Of a stretch of 64,000 bases of DNA, positions 51,996 to 60,164 are shown one piece after another. The DNA comes from Gandjariella thermophila (GTDB taxonomy: Bacteria > Actinomycetota > Actinomycetes > Mycobacteriales > Pseudonocardiaceae). The translations under genes were made by a program, and so were the position numbers. The notes under the pieces are model-generated. The model saw only the letters and a program-made list of their open reading frames with translations. It did no database searches and was not told the DNA's origin. Each line of letters begins with the position of its first letter. Positions within the stretch are counted from its first letter, which is position 1. The DNA is taken from positions 1 to 64,000 of the forward strand of contig NZ_BJFL01000028.1 of NCBI RefSeq assembly GCF_005405885.1. Reading direction: 5' to 3'.

Positions 51996-53240
51996 ATGGA
52001 TATCTTGGTGCGGAAATACGGAGGGACGTCCCTCGCGGGCGCCGACCGGTTACGGCGCGCCGCCACGTCCGTCGCCCGGGCCAGCCGGACCTGGCCCACC
52101 GTGGTGGTGGTCTCCGCGCGCGGCGACAGCACCGACCAGTTGCTGGCCATGGCCGCCGCCGCCGGCGAGCGGTCGGCGAGCCGGGAGACCGATCAGTTGC
52201 TGGCCACCGGCGAGTGCCTGTCCGCGGCGCTGTTCGCGATGACGCTGCGGTCGCTGGGCGTGCCCGCGGTGTCACTGACCGGCGGCCAGGCCGGCATCCG
52301 CGTGGTCGGCCCGCCCGGGGCCGGGCGGATCGCCGCGATCGACCCGGCCCGGATTCACCGGCACCTCGGCGAGGGCAGCGTGGTGGTGGTCGCCGGGTTC
52401 CAGGGCGTCGGCGCGGGCGGCGACGTGGTCACCCTCGGCCGCGGCGGTTCGGACACCACCGCGGTCGCGCTGGCCGCCGAACTCGGCGTCCGGCGCTGCG
52501 AGATCTACACCGACGTGGCCGGGGTCTTCGACGCCGACCCCCGCGTCGTGCCGTCCGCCCGGGTGCTCGACACGGTGCCCATGGACGTGATGGTGGAGAT
52601 GGCCTTCGCCGGCGCCAGGGTGCTGCACAGCCGCTCGGTGGAGCTGGCCGCCGCGCGCGGCATCGACCTGCTCGTGCGCTCCGCGCTGGCCGACGGCGCG
52701 GGAACCGTGATCCCAGGAGGAAGGCAGCCCGAGATGTTGGAGTCGCACGCCCTCGTCGCCATCGCGCACGACCTGGACGTCACCCGGGTGCTGGTCCGTG
52801 CCGACACCGCGCACCGGGACCTCGCCGTCGACGTGCTGTCGCTGTTCGCCCGGCACCACGCCCCCGTCGACCTGGTGGCCCGGTCCGGCCGGTACGAGGC
52901 CGAGTTCCGGATGGGTTTCACCGCCCGGCGCAGCGACATCCCGCGGCTGGTGGACGAGCTGCGCGCGCTGGTGTCCGCTGTGGACGGCACGGTGGTGCTG
53001 GACGAGAACATCGCCAAGATCTCGCTGATCGGCACCGGCCTGCTCAACCGGCCGGAGTTCACCGCGCGGCTGCTGGCCGGGCTCGACGCGGCCGGGATCA
53101 GCACCGGCTGGATCGCCACCTCGCAGCTCCGGGTGTCGGTGACCGTGCCCCAGGAGCGCGTGACGGACGCGTTGGCGTTGCTGCACAAGGAGTTCGAGCT
53201 GGGGTCCGAGCGGCTGGTCGCCGGCGCCGGCGCACGGTGA
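51996..53240 (+). CDS. lysC: Aspartate kinase (cluster copy)
   Basis: 414 residues. The amino-acid kinase domain has VRKYGGTSLAGADRLRRAA, ETDQLLATGECLSAALFA and TLGRGGSDTTAVALAAELG. Two C-terminal ACT domains follow from about residue 260 (ISLIGTGLLNRPEFTARLL). It phosphorylates aspartate on the way to aspartate 4-semialdehyde, the C4 donor for 3-amino-4-hydroxybenzoate. Placement directly before the GriI/GriH-like pair fits precursor supply. No aspartate-semialdehyde dehydrogenase is in the window, so the housekeeping enzyme must serve. Confidence 0.9.
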   Translation: MDILVRKYGGTSLAGADRLRRAATSVARASRTWPTVVVVSARGDSTDQLLAMAAAAGERSASRETDQLLATGECLSAALFAMTLRSLGVPAVSLTGGQAGIRVVGPPGAGRIAAIDPARIHRHLGEGSVVVVAGFQGVGAGGDVVTLGRGGSDTTAVALAAELGVRRCEIYTDVAGVFDADPRVVPSARVLDTVPMDVMVEMAFAGARVLHSRSVELAAARGIDLLVRSALADGAGTVIPGGRQPEMLESHALVAIAHDLDVTRVLVRADTAHRDLAVDVLSLFARHHAPVDLVARSGRYEAEFRMGFTARRSDIPRLVDELRALVSAVDGTVVLDENIAKISLIGTGLLNRPEFTARLLAGLDAAGISTGWIATSQLRVSVTVPQERVTDALALLHKEFELGSERLVAGAGAR

Positions 53241-53317
53241 CCACCCGCCGCCGTCACCGGGCACCGCGACCAGGCGCGCGCGGACCGGCGCGGTAACCAG
53301 GCAGGAGAGGGGAAGCG

Positions 53318-54136
53318 GTGATTGTCAACGGCTCTTTCGCCCGGCAGGTCCGGCTCGGCAGGTTGTTCCGGCGCGACGGCCGGCGCCTGCTGGTCGTCCC
53401 GCTGGATCATTCCGTCACCGACGGGCCGGTCACCGGCGGCCGGCGGGTCAACCAACTCATCGGCCGGCTGTCGGACAACGGCACGGACGCCGTGGTGCTG
53501 CACAAGGGGGCGCTGCGGTACGTGGACCACCGCCACTTCGCGGCCACGTCGCTGATCGTGCACCTGAGCGCCAGCACCGCGCACGCGCCGGACCCGGACG
53601 CCAAGTACCTGGTGGCCAGCGTCGAGGAGGCGCTGCGGCTGGGCGCGGACGCGGTGAGCGTGCACGTCAACCTGGGCTCGGCGGAGGAGGCCCGGCAAGT
53701 CGCCGACCTCGGCATGGTGGCCGACGCGTGCGACCGGTGGAACGTGCCGCTGCTGGCGATGATGTACCCGCGCGGGCCGAAGATCACCAACCCGCGCGAC
53801 GCGGGCCTGATCGCGCACGCCGCGACGCTGGCCGCGGACCTGGGCGCGGACGTCGTGAAGACGCCGTGCGCGGCCACGGTGGCCGAGATGGCCGACATCA
53901 CCCGCGACTGCCCGGTGCCGATCGTCGTCGCCGGCGGGCCGCGCCGGGCCAGCACCGACGACGTGCTCGGGTACGTGCGGGACGCGCTGCGCGGCGGCGC
54001 CGCCGGCGTCGCCATGGGGCGCAACGTCTTCGCGGCGGAGGACCCGGGCACGGTGACCCGGCGGCTCGCCGAGCTCATCCACCAGATCGAACCGGTGACC
54101 CACCAGCTCGACCAGCTCGAGGTCGCGGCGGTCTGA
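53318..54136 (+). CDS. griI: GriI-like class I aldolase (ADH synthase family)
   Basis: 272 residues of the MJ0400/LsrF/GriI family. Key features are LLVVPLDHSVTDGP, AVSVHVNLGSAEEARQVADL, LLAMMYPRGPKI and the Schiff-base Lys181 in GADVVKTPCAATVAE. GriI condenses aspartate 4-semialdehyde with dihydroxyacetone phosphate to a C7 amino sugar-like acid. The GTG at 53318 follows AGGAGAGGGGAAG. It sits between aspartokinase and the DHQ synthase II-like gene, the same pairing as in grixazone-type clusters. Confidence 0.9.
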   Translation: MIVNGSFARQVRLGRLFRRDGRRLLVVPLDHSVTDGPVTGGRRVNQLIGRLSDNGTDAVVLHKGALRYVDHRHFAATSLIVHLSASTAHAPDPDAKYLVASVEEALRLGADAVSVHVNLGSAEEARQVADLGMVADACDRWNVPLLAMMYPRGPKITNPRDAGLIAHAATLAADLGADVVKTPCAATVAEMADITRDCPVPIVVAGGPRRASTDDVLGYVRDALRGGAAGVAMGRNVFAAEDPGTVTRRLAELIHQIEPVTHQLDQLEVAAV

Positions 54137-54170
54137 CCCCGACCGGTTGTCGAGGAACGAGGGAGAAGCG

Positions 54171-55274
54171 ATGAAACTCTGTTGGTTGGACGTTCGGGCC
54201 GGTGGCGCCGCCGTCGGGGCGATCATCGAGGAGGCGGTGCACCAGCGCGTCGACGGCATCGTGGCCGACGACCCGGCCGCGCTGGCCGGGCTGCCGCCCA
54301 CCGTGCGGAAGATCCTCTTTCCGCAGGGCAGGCCGTTACCGGAGGACCTCGGCGGCGCGGACATCGTGATCGTGGACCAGGCCGAGCACGGCAGCACCGC
54401 GGAGCTGGCCGCGCGCTTCCCCGGCGTGGAGTTCGGCCGGTTCGTGGAGATCGTCGACGCGGCGACGCTCGAGGTGGCCAACCAGGCCGCGCGCACCGAG
54501 AAGTGGAGCGTGCTGCTGTTCCGCGACCCGACGAAGATCCCGCTGGAGATCGTGCTGGCCGCCGCCGCCCGCGCCGAGGGCAGCGTCATCACCGTGGCCG
54601 CCGACCCGGAGGAGGCCGAGATCATCTTCGGGGTGCTGGAGCACGGCTCGGACGGTGTCATGATGGCGCCGAAGGCGGTGGGCGACGCCACCCGGCTGAA
54701 GGCGGCGGCGGAGGACGCGCCGGCCCCGCTGAACCTGGTCGAGCTGGAGATCACCGGGATCAGCCACGTCGGCATGGGCGAGCGAGCCTGCGTGGACACC
54801 TGCTCGTACTTCCGGCAGGACGAGGGCATCCTGGTCGGCTCGCACTCCAAGGGCATGATCCTCTGCGTCAGCGAGACCCACCCCCTGCCCTACATGCCCA
54901 CCCGGCCGTTCCGGGTGAACGCCGGCGCGATCATGTCGTACACGCTGTCCACCCAGGGCCGCACCAACTACCTGAGCGAGCTGACCGCCGGCAGCAAGGT
55001 GCTGGCCGTCGACGTGAAGGGCAACACCCGCGCGGTCACCGTGGGCCGGGTGAAGATCGAGTCCCGGCCGCTGCTGTCGGTGGACGCAATGGCGCCGGGC
55101 GGCACCACGGTCAACCTGATCCTGCAGGACGACTGGCACGTGCGGGTGCTCGGACCGGGCGGCGCGGTGCTCAACAGCACCGAACTGAAGCCGGGCGACG
55201 TGGTGCTCGGCTACCTGCCCACCGAGGACCGGCACGTCGGCTACCCGATCGACGAGTTCTGCCGCGAGCAGTGA
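54171..55274 (+). CDS. griH: GriH-like 3-dehydroquinate synthase II
   Basis: 367 residues. The DHQ synthase II family is marked by EKWSVLLFRDPTKIPLEIVL, GSDGVMMAPKAVGD, GERACVDTCSYFRQDEGIL and GSHSKGMILCVSETHPLPYM. In 3,4-AHBA pathways the enzyme turns the GriI product into 3-amino-4-hydroxybenzoate by oxidation, cyclisation and dehydration. GAGGGAGAAGCG precedes the ATG. With the aldolase and aspartokinase it completes a three-gene precursor module. Confidence 0.9.
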   Translation: MKLCWLDVRAGGAAVGAIIEEAVHQRVDGIVADDPAALAGLPPTVRKILFPQGRPLPEDLGGADIVIVDQAEHGSTAELAARFPGVEFGRFVEIVDAATLEVANQAARTEKWSVLLFRDPTKIPLEIVLAAAARAEGSVITVAADPEEAEIIFGVLEHGSDGVMMAPKAVGDATRLKAAAEDAPAPLNLVELEITGISHVGMGERACVDTCSYFRQDEGILVGSHSKGMILCVSETHPLPYMPTRPFRVNAGAIMSYTLSTQGRTNYLSELTAGSKVLAVDVKGNTRAVTVGRVKIESRPLLSVDAMAPGGTTVNLILQDDWHVRVLGPGGAVLNSTELKPGDVVLGYLPTEDRHVGYPIDEFCREQ

Positions 55275-55281
55275 GTCCGGC

Positions 55282-56076
55282 GTGACGCAGGTCTTCGACT
55301 TCCATGTGCGGCTGGTGCCCCGCCCCGGCGCGGCGGAGCGGCTGCTGGAGGCGCTCGAGGAGTGCGAGATCGATCGTGCCGCCGTGTCCGCCGGCGGCAC
55401 GATCGACCCCCTCACCCTGTCCCGGCAGCTCGTCGAGGGCGGGCACGTGGACAGCGAACCCGACAACGACGCGGTGCTGCGGGCGTGCGCGGACTCGGCC
55501 GGCCGGCTGGTCCCGTGCTACTTCGCCAACCCGCACCGCGGCGTGGCCGAGTACCGGGAGCGAGCCGGCGAGTTCCGCAAGCTGGAGATCTCCCCCGCGG
55601 TGCACGGGATCGCGCTCACCGACCCACGGCTGGCGGACTGGATCGCCGTGGCCGAGCGGTTCCGGCACCCGGTGTACGTGGTGTGCCTCGCCCGGCCCGG
55701 CAGCGGCGTCGCGGACCTGGTGGCGCTGGCGGGGCGCTTTCCCGGTGTCACGTTCGTCCTCGGGCACAGCGGCATCGGCAACATCGACTTCTACGGGATC
55801 GAACTGGTCGCCGCGGCGCCGAACGTCCTGGTGGAGACCTCGGGTGGGTACAGCACCGTGGCCGCCGCCGCACTGCGGCGGCTGGGCCCGGACCGGGTGC
55901 TGTTCGGCTCCGAGTACCCGCTGCAACACCCCGGCGTCGAGCTGGCCAAGTTCGCCGCGCTGGGCCTCACCGACGCGCAGTGGCGGCAGGTCGCCTGGGA
56001 CAACGCCCTGCGCGTGCTGTCCGAAGGAGGGATAGCTCATGACCGAGACCGCGATCAGGCTGCCCCGGCTGGGTGA
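55282..56076 (+). CDS. Amidohydrolase-2 family protein, candidate ring-closing enzyme
   Basis: 264 residues. The TIM-barrel amidohydrolase fold is indicated by FVLGHSGIGNIDFYGIEL (His162) and RVLFGSEYPLQHPGVELAKF (Glu211 where most members have Asp). The N-terminal metal motif DxHxH reads Asp6-Phe-His8-Val-Arg10, so one metal histidine is lost. The gene overlaps the ligase gene by 38 bases. Amidohydrolase-fold enzymes next to an adenylating ligase make benzoxazoles in nataxazole-type pathways by joining or cyclising two aminophenol acids. That role is inferred from context. Confidence 0.8.
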   Translation: MTQVFDFHVRLVPRPGAAERLLEALEECEIDRAAVSAGGTIDPLTLSRQLVEGGHVDSEPDNDAVLRACADSAGRLVPCYFANPHRGVAEYRERAGEFRKLEISPAVHGIALTDPRLADWIAVAERFRHPVYVVCLARPGSGVADLVALAGRFPGVTFVLGHSGIGNIDFYGIELVAAAPNVLVETSGGYSTVAAAALRRLGPDRVLFGSEYPLQHPGVELAKFAALGLTDAQWRQVAWDNALRVLSEGGIAHDRDRDQAAPAG

Positions 56077-57352
56077 CTGGACCAGCCCGGCCGAGCTGAC
56101 CGAACTGCAGGACGCGCAACTGGCGCGGACGCTGCGCTGGGCCGCGCGCTCACCGTTCTACCGGTCCCGGTTCGGCGCCGCGGAGCCGGCCGACCGCGCC
56201 GGCTTCACCGCGCTGCCGCTGACCACCAAGCAGGACCTGCGCGACAGCTACCCGTTCGGCATGCTCGCGGTGCCCCGCGAGCGGTTGGCCACCTACCACG
56301 AGTCCAGCGGCACCGCGGGCAGCCCCACCCCGTCCTACTACACCGAAGAGGACTGGATCGACCTGGCGGAGCGGTACGCGCGCAAGTGGGTCGGCATCTC
56401 CGCCGACGACACCTTCCTGGTCCGCACCCCCTACGCGCTGATGATCACCGGCCACCTGGCGCAGGCCGCGGCCCGCTCGCACGGCGCGACCGTGGTGCCC
56501 GGCGACAACCGGTCGCTGGCCATGCCGTACTCCCGGGTGATCCGGGTGCTGCACGACCTGGGCGTCACGCTGACCTGGTCGATGCCGACCGAGACGCTGC
56601 TGTGGGCGGCCGCCGCCCGGGCCGCCGGCTACCGTCCGGGCACCGACTTCCCGGCGCTGCGCGCGTTGTTTGTCGGTGGCGAGCCGCTGTCCGCCGCGCG
56701 CCGCCGGCGGATCAGCGAGATCTGGGGCGTTCCGGTGGTCGAGGAGTACGGCTCCACCGAGACCGGCAGCCTGGCCGGCGAGTGCCCGCACGGCCGCATG
56801 CACCTGTGGGCGGACCGCGCGATCTTCGAGGTGTACCACCCGGAGACCGGGACGCTGCGCCGCGACGGCGCCGGCCAGCTCGTGGTCACCCCGCTGTTCC
56901 GCGAGGCGATGCCGCTGCTGCGGTACAACCTCGAGGACAACGTGGAGGTGTCCTATCAGGACTGCCCGTGCGGCTGGATGCTGCCGACCGTGCGGGTGCT
57001 CGGCCGGGCCGCGTTCGGCTACCCGGTGGGCGGTGCCCGGATCACCCAGAGCCGGCTGGAGGACCTGGTCTTCGAGCTGCCGGTGGAGTACGGCGTGACG
57101 TTCTGGCGGGCCAGGGCCGAGCCGGACGTGCTGCGCATCCAGATCGAGGTTGCCGAGGCGCACCGGGCGGCGGCGTGCGCCACGCTCGCCGGGTCGGTCC
57201 GCGCCGAGTACGGCGTCCAGGCCGAGGTGGACGGTGTTCCGGAGGGGACCCTGGTGCCGCACCGGGTGCTCACCGCCGTGCACGACGTGGTCAAGCCGCG
57301 CAGCCTGTTCGGCGCGGACGAGGACTGGGACAAGTCCCTTCTCTACTACTGA
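56039..57352 (+). CDS. Phenylacetate-CoA ligase-type adenylate-forming enzyme
   Basis: 437 residues, the size of PaaK-type ligases. ATP loop YHESSGTAGSPTPSYYTEED (about residue 85), acyl-pocket strand TLTWSMPTETLLWAAAA, GEPLSAARRRRISEIWG and adenine motif VVEEYGSTETGSLAGECPHG, with a C-terminal domain. It activates an aryl carboxylate as AMP ester or CoA thioester. Natural candidates here are 3-hydroxyanthranilate or 3-amino-4-hydroxybenzoate. AAGGAGGGATAGCTC precedes the ATG inside the amidohydrolase gene, so the two are coupled. Confidence 0.88.
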   Translation: MTETAIRLPRLGDWTSPAELTELQDAQLARTLRWAARSPFYRSRFGAAEPADRAGFTALPLTTKQDLRDSYPFGMLAVPRERLATYHESSGTAGSPTPSYYTEEDWIDLAERYARKWVGISADDTFLVRTPYALMITGHLAQAAARSHGATVVPGDNRSLAMPYSRVIRVLHDLGVTLTWSMPTETLLWAAAARAAGYRPGTDFPALRALFVGGEPLSAARRRRISEIWGVPVVEEYGSTETGSLAGECPHGRMHLWADRAIFEVYHPETGTLRRDGAGQLVVTPLFREAMPLLRYNLEDNVEVSYQDCPCGWMLPTVRVLGRAAFGYPVGGARITQSRLEDLVFELPVEYGVTFWRARAEPDVLRIQIEVAEAHRAAACATLAGSVRAEYGVQAEVDGVPEGTLVPHRVLTAVHDVVKPRSLFGADEDWDKSLLYY

Positions 57353-57385
57353 TTCTGGCCCACCCGGACGAACGAGGGAGTCGCC

Positions 57386-58567
57386 GTGAACGCCGACGAG
57401 CTGAGGGTTGCGGTCGTTGGGGCCGGGATCGCCGGGCTGACCGTGGCCGCCGCGCTGTCCCGCGCGGACGTGACCTGCGAGGTGTACGAGCAGACCGCGC
57501 ACCTGCGGGAGATCGGTGCCGGTATCCAGGTCTCGCCGAACGGCTCCCGGCTGCTGCACCGGCTCGGCCTCGGCCACCTGCTGGACCGGGTGGCGGTGCG
57601 GCCCAGCGCCATCGAGGTGCGCCGCTGGTGCGACGACACGGTGGTCGCCCGCACCATCCTCGGCGACGCCTGCGTCGAGCTGTACGACGCGCCCTACTAT
57701 TGCGTGCACCGCGCGGACCTGCACCACAGCCTGCTGGAGTCGTTGCCGCTCGGCATGGTCCACCTCGGCCGCCGGTGCGTCGCCGTCACCGAGTACGACG
57801 ACCGGGTGGAGCTGGAGTTCGCCGACGGCAGCCGGACCGCGGTGGACGTGCTGATCGGCGCGGACGGGATCCGCTCCACCATCCGGCGGTCCATGGTGGA
57901 CGACGCGCCGCGGTTCTCCGGGCACTGCGTCTACCGGGGACTCGTGCCGGTGGAACGGGTTGCCGGGCTGTTCGACGAGCACCGCGTGGTCATCTGGATG
58001 GGCCCGGAGCAGCACTGCGTGGCCTACCCGATCCGCGGCGGCACCGCGGTCAGCTTCGCGGCCAGCGCACCCGCCGGGGAGTGGCGCGAGGAGTCGTGGT
58101 CCCAGCGGGGCAGGCGGGAGGACGTGCTCGCCGCCTACGCCGGGTGGAGCCGGGACCTGCTCGCGCTGCTGTCCACACCGGACTCACCGAGCCGGTGGGC
58201 GCTGTACGACCGGGAACCGGTCAAGCAGTGGAGCACCGACCGGGTCGCGCTGGTCGGTGACGCCGCGCATCCAATGCTCCCGTTCGGCGCGCAGGGCGCC
58301 GCCATGGGTATGGAGGACGCGGTGGTGCTGGCCGGCTGCCTGGCCGGCGCCACGCCCGGCGGCGTGCCGGACGCGCTGGTCCGGTACGAGGAGCTGCGCC
58401 GGCCCCGGGTGGAGCGGGTGCACCAGTTCATTCGCGCCAACGAGAAGAGCCACCACGTCAGCGGCGAGGACGAGCAGCGCAGGCGGGACGAGGAGCTGCG
58501 CGGCGACTTCGGACTGCGCGCGCGGGCGTGGCTGTTCGGTTACGACGCAGGGAGCGTGGCGGCCTGA
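57386..58567 (+). CDS. FAD-dependent monooxygenase (salicylate hydroxylase/3-hydroxybenzoate 6-hydroxylase-like)
   Basis: 393 residues, single-component class A. FAD motif [20 protein letters not shown] at the N-terminus, [20 protein letters not shown], the DG motif [11 protein letters not shown] and the GD motif [20 protein letters not shown]. The salicylate-hydroxylase branch often hydroxylates with loss of a ring carboxylate. Here it could decarboxylate 3-amino-4-hydroxybenzoate to an aminohydroquinone; this is inferred. ACGAGGGAG precedes the GTG. It is distinct from the thioredoxin-tailed monooxygenase at 46560. Confidence 0.87.
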   Translation: MNADELRVAVVGAGIAGLTVAAALSRADVTCEVYEQTAHLREIGAGIQVSPNGSRLLHRLGLGHLLDRVAVRPSAIEVRRWCDDTVVARTILGDACVELYDAPYYCVHRADLHHSLLESLPLGMVHLGRRCVAVTEYDDRVELEFADGSRTAVDVLIGADGIRSTIRRSMVDDAPRFSGHCVYRGLVPVERVAGLFDEHRVVIWMGPEQHCVAYPIRGGTAVSFAASAPAGEWREESWSQRGRREDVLAAYAGWSRDLLALLSTPDSPSRWALYDREPVKQWSTDRVALVGDAAHPMLPFGAQGAAMGMEDAVVLAGCLAGATPGGVPDALVRYEELRRPRVERVHQFIRANEKSHHVSGEDEQRRRDEELRGDFGLRARAWLFGYDAGSVAA

Positions 58568-58597
58568 CGGGCCGGCCACGGGGATTGGGGGATCCGA

Positions 58598-59380
58598 ATG
58601 GACCTGGAATTATCCGGCAAGGTCGGCATCGTCACCGGTGCCGCGCAGGGCATCGGTGAGGCGGTCGCCTGGACGCTCGCCGAGCACGGCGTGCGGGTCG
58701 CGGCCGCGGACGCCAACGGCGACCTGCTGGTCAAGACGGTGGCCGCGATGACCAACGCCGGCCTGGACGTCACCGGATACGAACTGGACGTGCGGGACAG
58801 CGCGGCGGTCGAGCGGACCGTGACCGACGTGGAGCGCACGCTGGGGCCGGTGGACATCCTGGCGAACGTGGCCGGCGTGCTCCGGCTCGGTTCGGTGATC
58901 GAACTGTCCGATGAGGACTGGGCGACCGTGTTCGACGTGAACACCACCGGCGTGTTCCACGTCTCCCGGGCGGTGGCGCGGCGGATGGCCGACCGGGGCC
59001 GGGGCACCATCGTCACGGTCGCCTCGAACGCCGGTTCGGTGCCCCGCATGGGGATGGCGGCCTACGGTGCGTCCAAGGCGGCGTCGGTGTCGTTCACCAA
59101 GTCCCTCGGGCTGGAACTGGCCGCCCGTGGCGTCCGCTGCAACGTGGTGTCTCCCGGCTCCACCGAGACACCCATGCTGCGCGGCATGTGGACCGACGAC
59201 GAGAGCGCGCGGGCCACCCTGGAAGGTTCGCTGGCCGCGCACCGGATCGGCATCCCGCTGCGCAAGCTCGCCACGCCCACCGACGTGGCCAACGCGGTGG
59301 CGTTCCTGGCCTCGGACCGGGCCGGCCACGTCACCATGCACGACCTGTGCGTGGACGGCGGCGCCGCGCTCGGCGCCTGA
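58598..59380 (+). CDS. SDR dehydrogenase, DhbA/EntA-like (candidate DHHA dehydrogenase)
   Basis: 260 residues with complete SDR motifs: [30 protein letters not shown], the Ser of [10 protein letters not shown], and [20 protein letters not shown] with the Tyr and Lys. [13 protein letters not shown] resembles the EntA/DhbA branch that oxidises 2,3-dihydro-2,3-dihydroxybenzoate. With PhzE- and PhzD-like enzymes present, the expected reaction is oxidation of trans-2,3-dihydro-3-hydroxyanthranilate to 3-hydroxyanthranilate with NAD+. GGGGGAT lies before the ATG. Confidence 0.87.
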   Translation: MDLELSGKVGIVTGAAQGIGEAVAWTLAEHGVRVAAADANGDLLVKTVAAMTNAGLDVTGYELDVRDSAAVERTVTDVERTLGPVDILANVAGVLRLGSVIELSDEDWATVFDVNTTGVFHVSRAVARRMADRGRGTIVTVASNAGSVPRMGMAAYGASKAASVSFTKSLGLELAARGVRCNVVSPGSTETPMLRGMWTDDESARATLEGSLAAHRIGIPLRKLATPTDVANAVAFLASDRAGHVTMHDLCVDGGAALGA

Positions 59381-59463
59381 CCCCACGACCTCGACGGTGG
59401 CGCGCTCGGGCACCGAGCGCGCCACCCAACCTTTCCCGCCGGCACATCCTGGAGGAACCGACC

Positions 59464-60132
59464 GTGGCCATTCCGCCCATCGAACCGTATGCCATGCCGA
59501 CCGAGGCCGACCTGCCGCGCAACGTGGCCGGCTGGCGGATCGACCCCGCGCGGGCGGTTCTGCTGATCCACGACATGCAGCAGTACTTCGTGGACTTCTT
59601 CCCCGCCGGCCGGTCCCCCGTGGTGGACCTGGTCCGCAACATCCACGCCATCCGCACCACCGCGGTCGCGCACGGCGTCCCGGTGGTCTACACCGCCCAG
59701 CCGGGGGGCATGACCAGGGAGCAGCGCGGCCTGCTCCGCGACTTCTGGGGCAGCGGCATGGCCGCGCGGCCGGAACTGCGCCGGATCGTGCCGCCGCTGG
59801 AGCCGGGCCCGGACGACATCGTGCTGACCAAGTGGCGGTACAGCGCGTTCGCCAGGACCAACCTGGCCGAGGTGATCCGGCAGCGCGGGCGCGACCAGCT
59901 CGTCGTGTGCGGCATCTACGCGCACGTCGGCTGCCTGATGAGCGCGTGCGACGCGTTCACCCGGGACATCGAGACGTTTCTGGTGGCCGACGCGGTGGCC
60001 GACTTCACCGAGGCCGACCACCGGATGGCCGTGGACTACGCCGCCGCGCGGTGTGCGGTGACGTTGTGCACGAGGTCGGTGGTCACCGACCTCGCGGTCC
60101 ACGGCGCTCTCTCCACGTCTCCGGCGGGGTGA
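59464..60132 (+). CDS. phzD: PhzD-like isochorismatase
   Basis: 222 residues from a GTG behind CTGGAGGAA. The start [16 protein letters not shown] is typical of PhzD/EntB. Catalytic Asp37 lies in [15 protein letters not shown] and Lys123 in [13 protein letters not shown], one residue each from the PhzD numbering, and the [14 protein letters not shown] loop follows. It removes pyruvate from ADIC (or isochorismate) to give dihydro-hydroxyanthranilate. There is no aryl-carrier domain, which matches PhzD rather than EntB. It is the last gene of the long cluster operon. Confidence 0.92.
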   Translation: MAIPPIEPYAMPTEADLPRNVAGWRIDPARAVLLIHDMQQYFVDFFPAGRSPVVDLVRNIHAIRTTAVAHGVPVVYTAQPGGMTREQRGLLRDFWGSGMAARPELRRIVPPLEPGPDDIVLTKWRYSAFARTNLAEVIRQRGRDQLVVCGIYAHVGCLMSACDAFTRDIETFLVADAVADFTEADHRMAVDYAAARCAVTLCTRSVVTDLAVHGALSTSPAG

Positions 60133-60164
60133 CCGGCGGGCGCGGGTCTCGTCCGGCCGGTCGG

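Noticed and set aside
53318-55274. GriI/GriH-like pair as the core shikimate entry (archaeal-type DHQ route)
   Set aside because: Actinomycetes use AroB, the neighbours here are aspartokinase and specialised enzymes, and a DAHP synthase is already in the cluster; the 3,4-AHBA role is far more likely.
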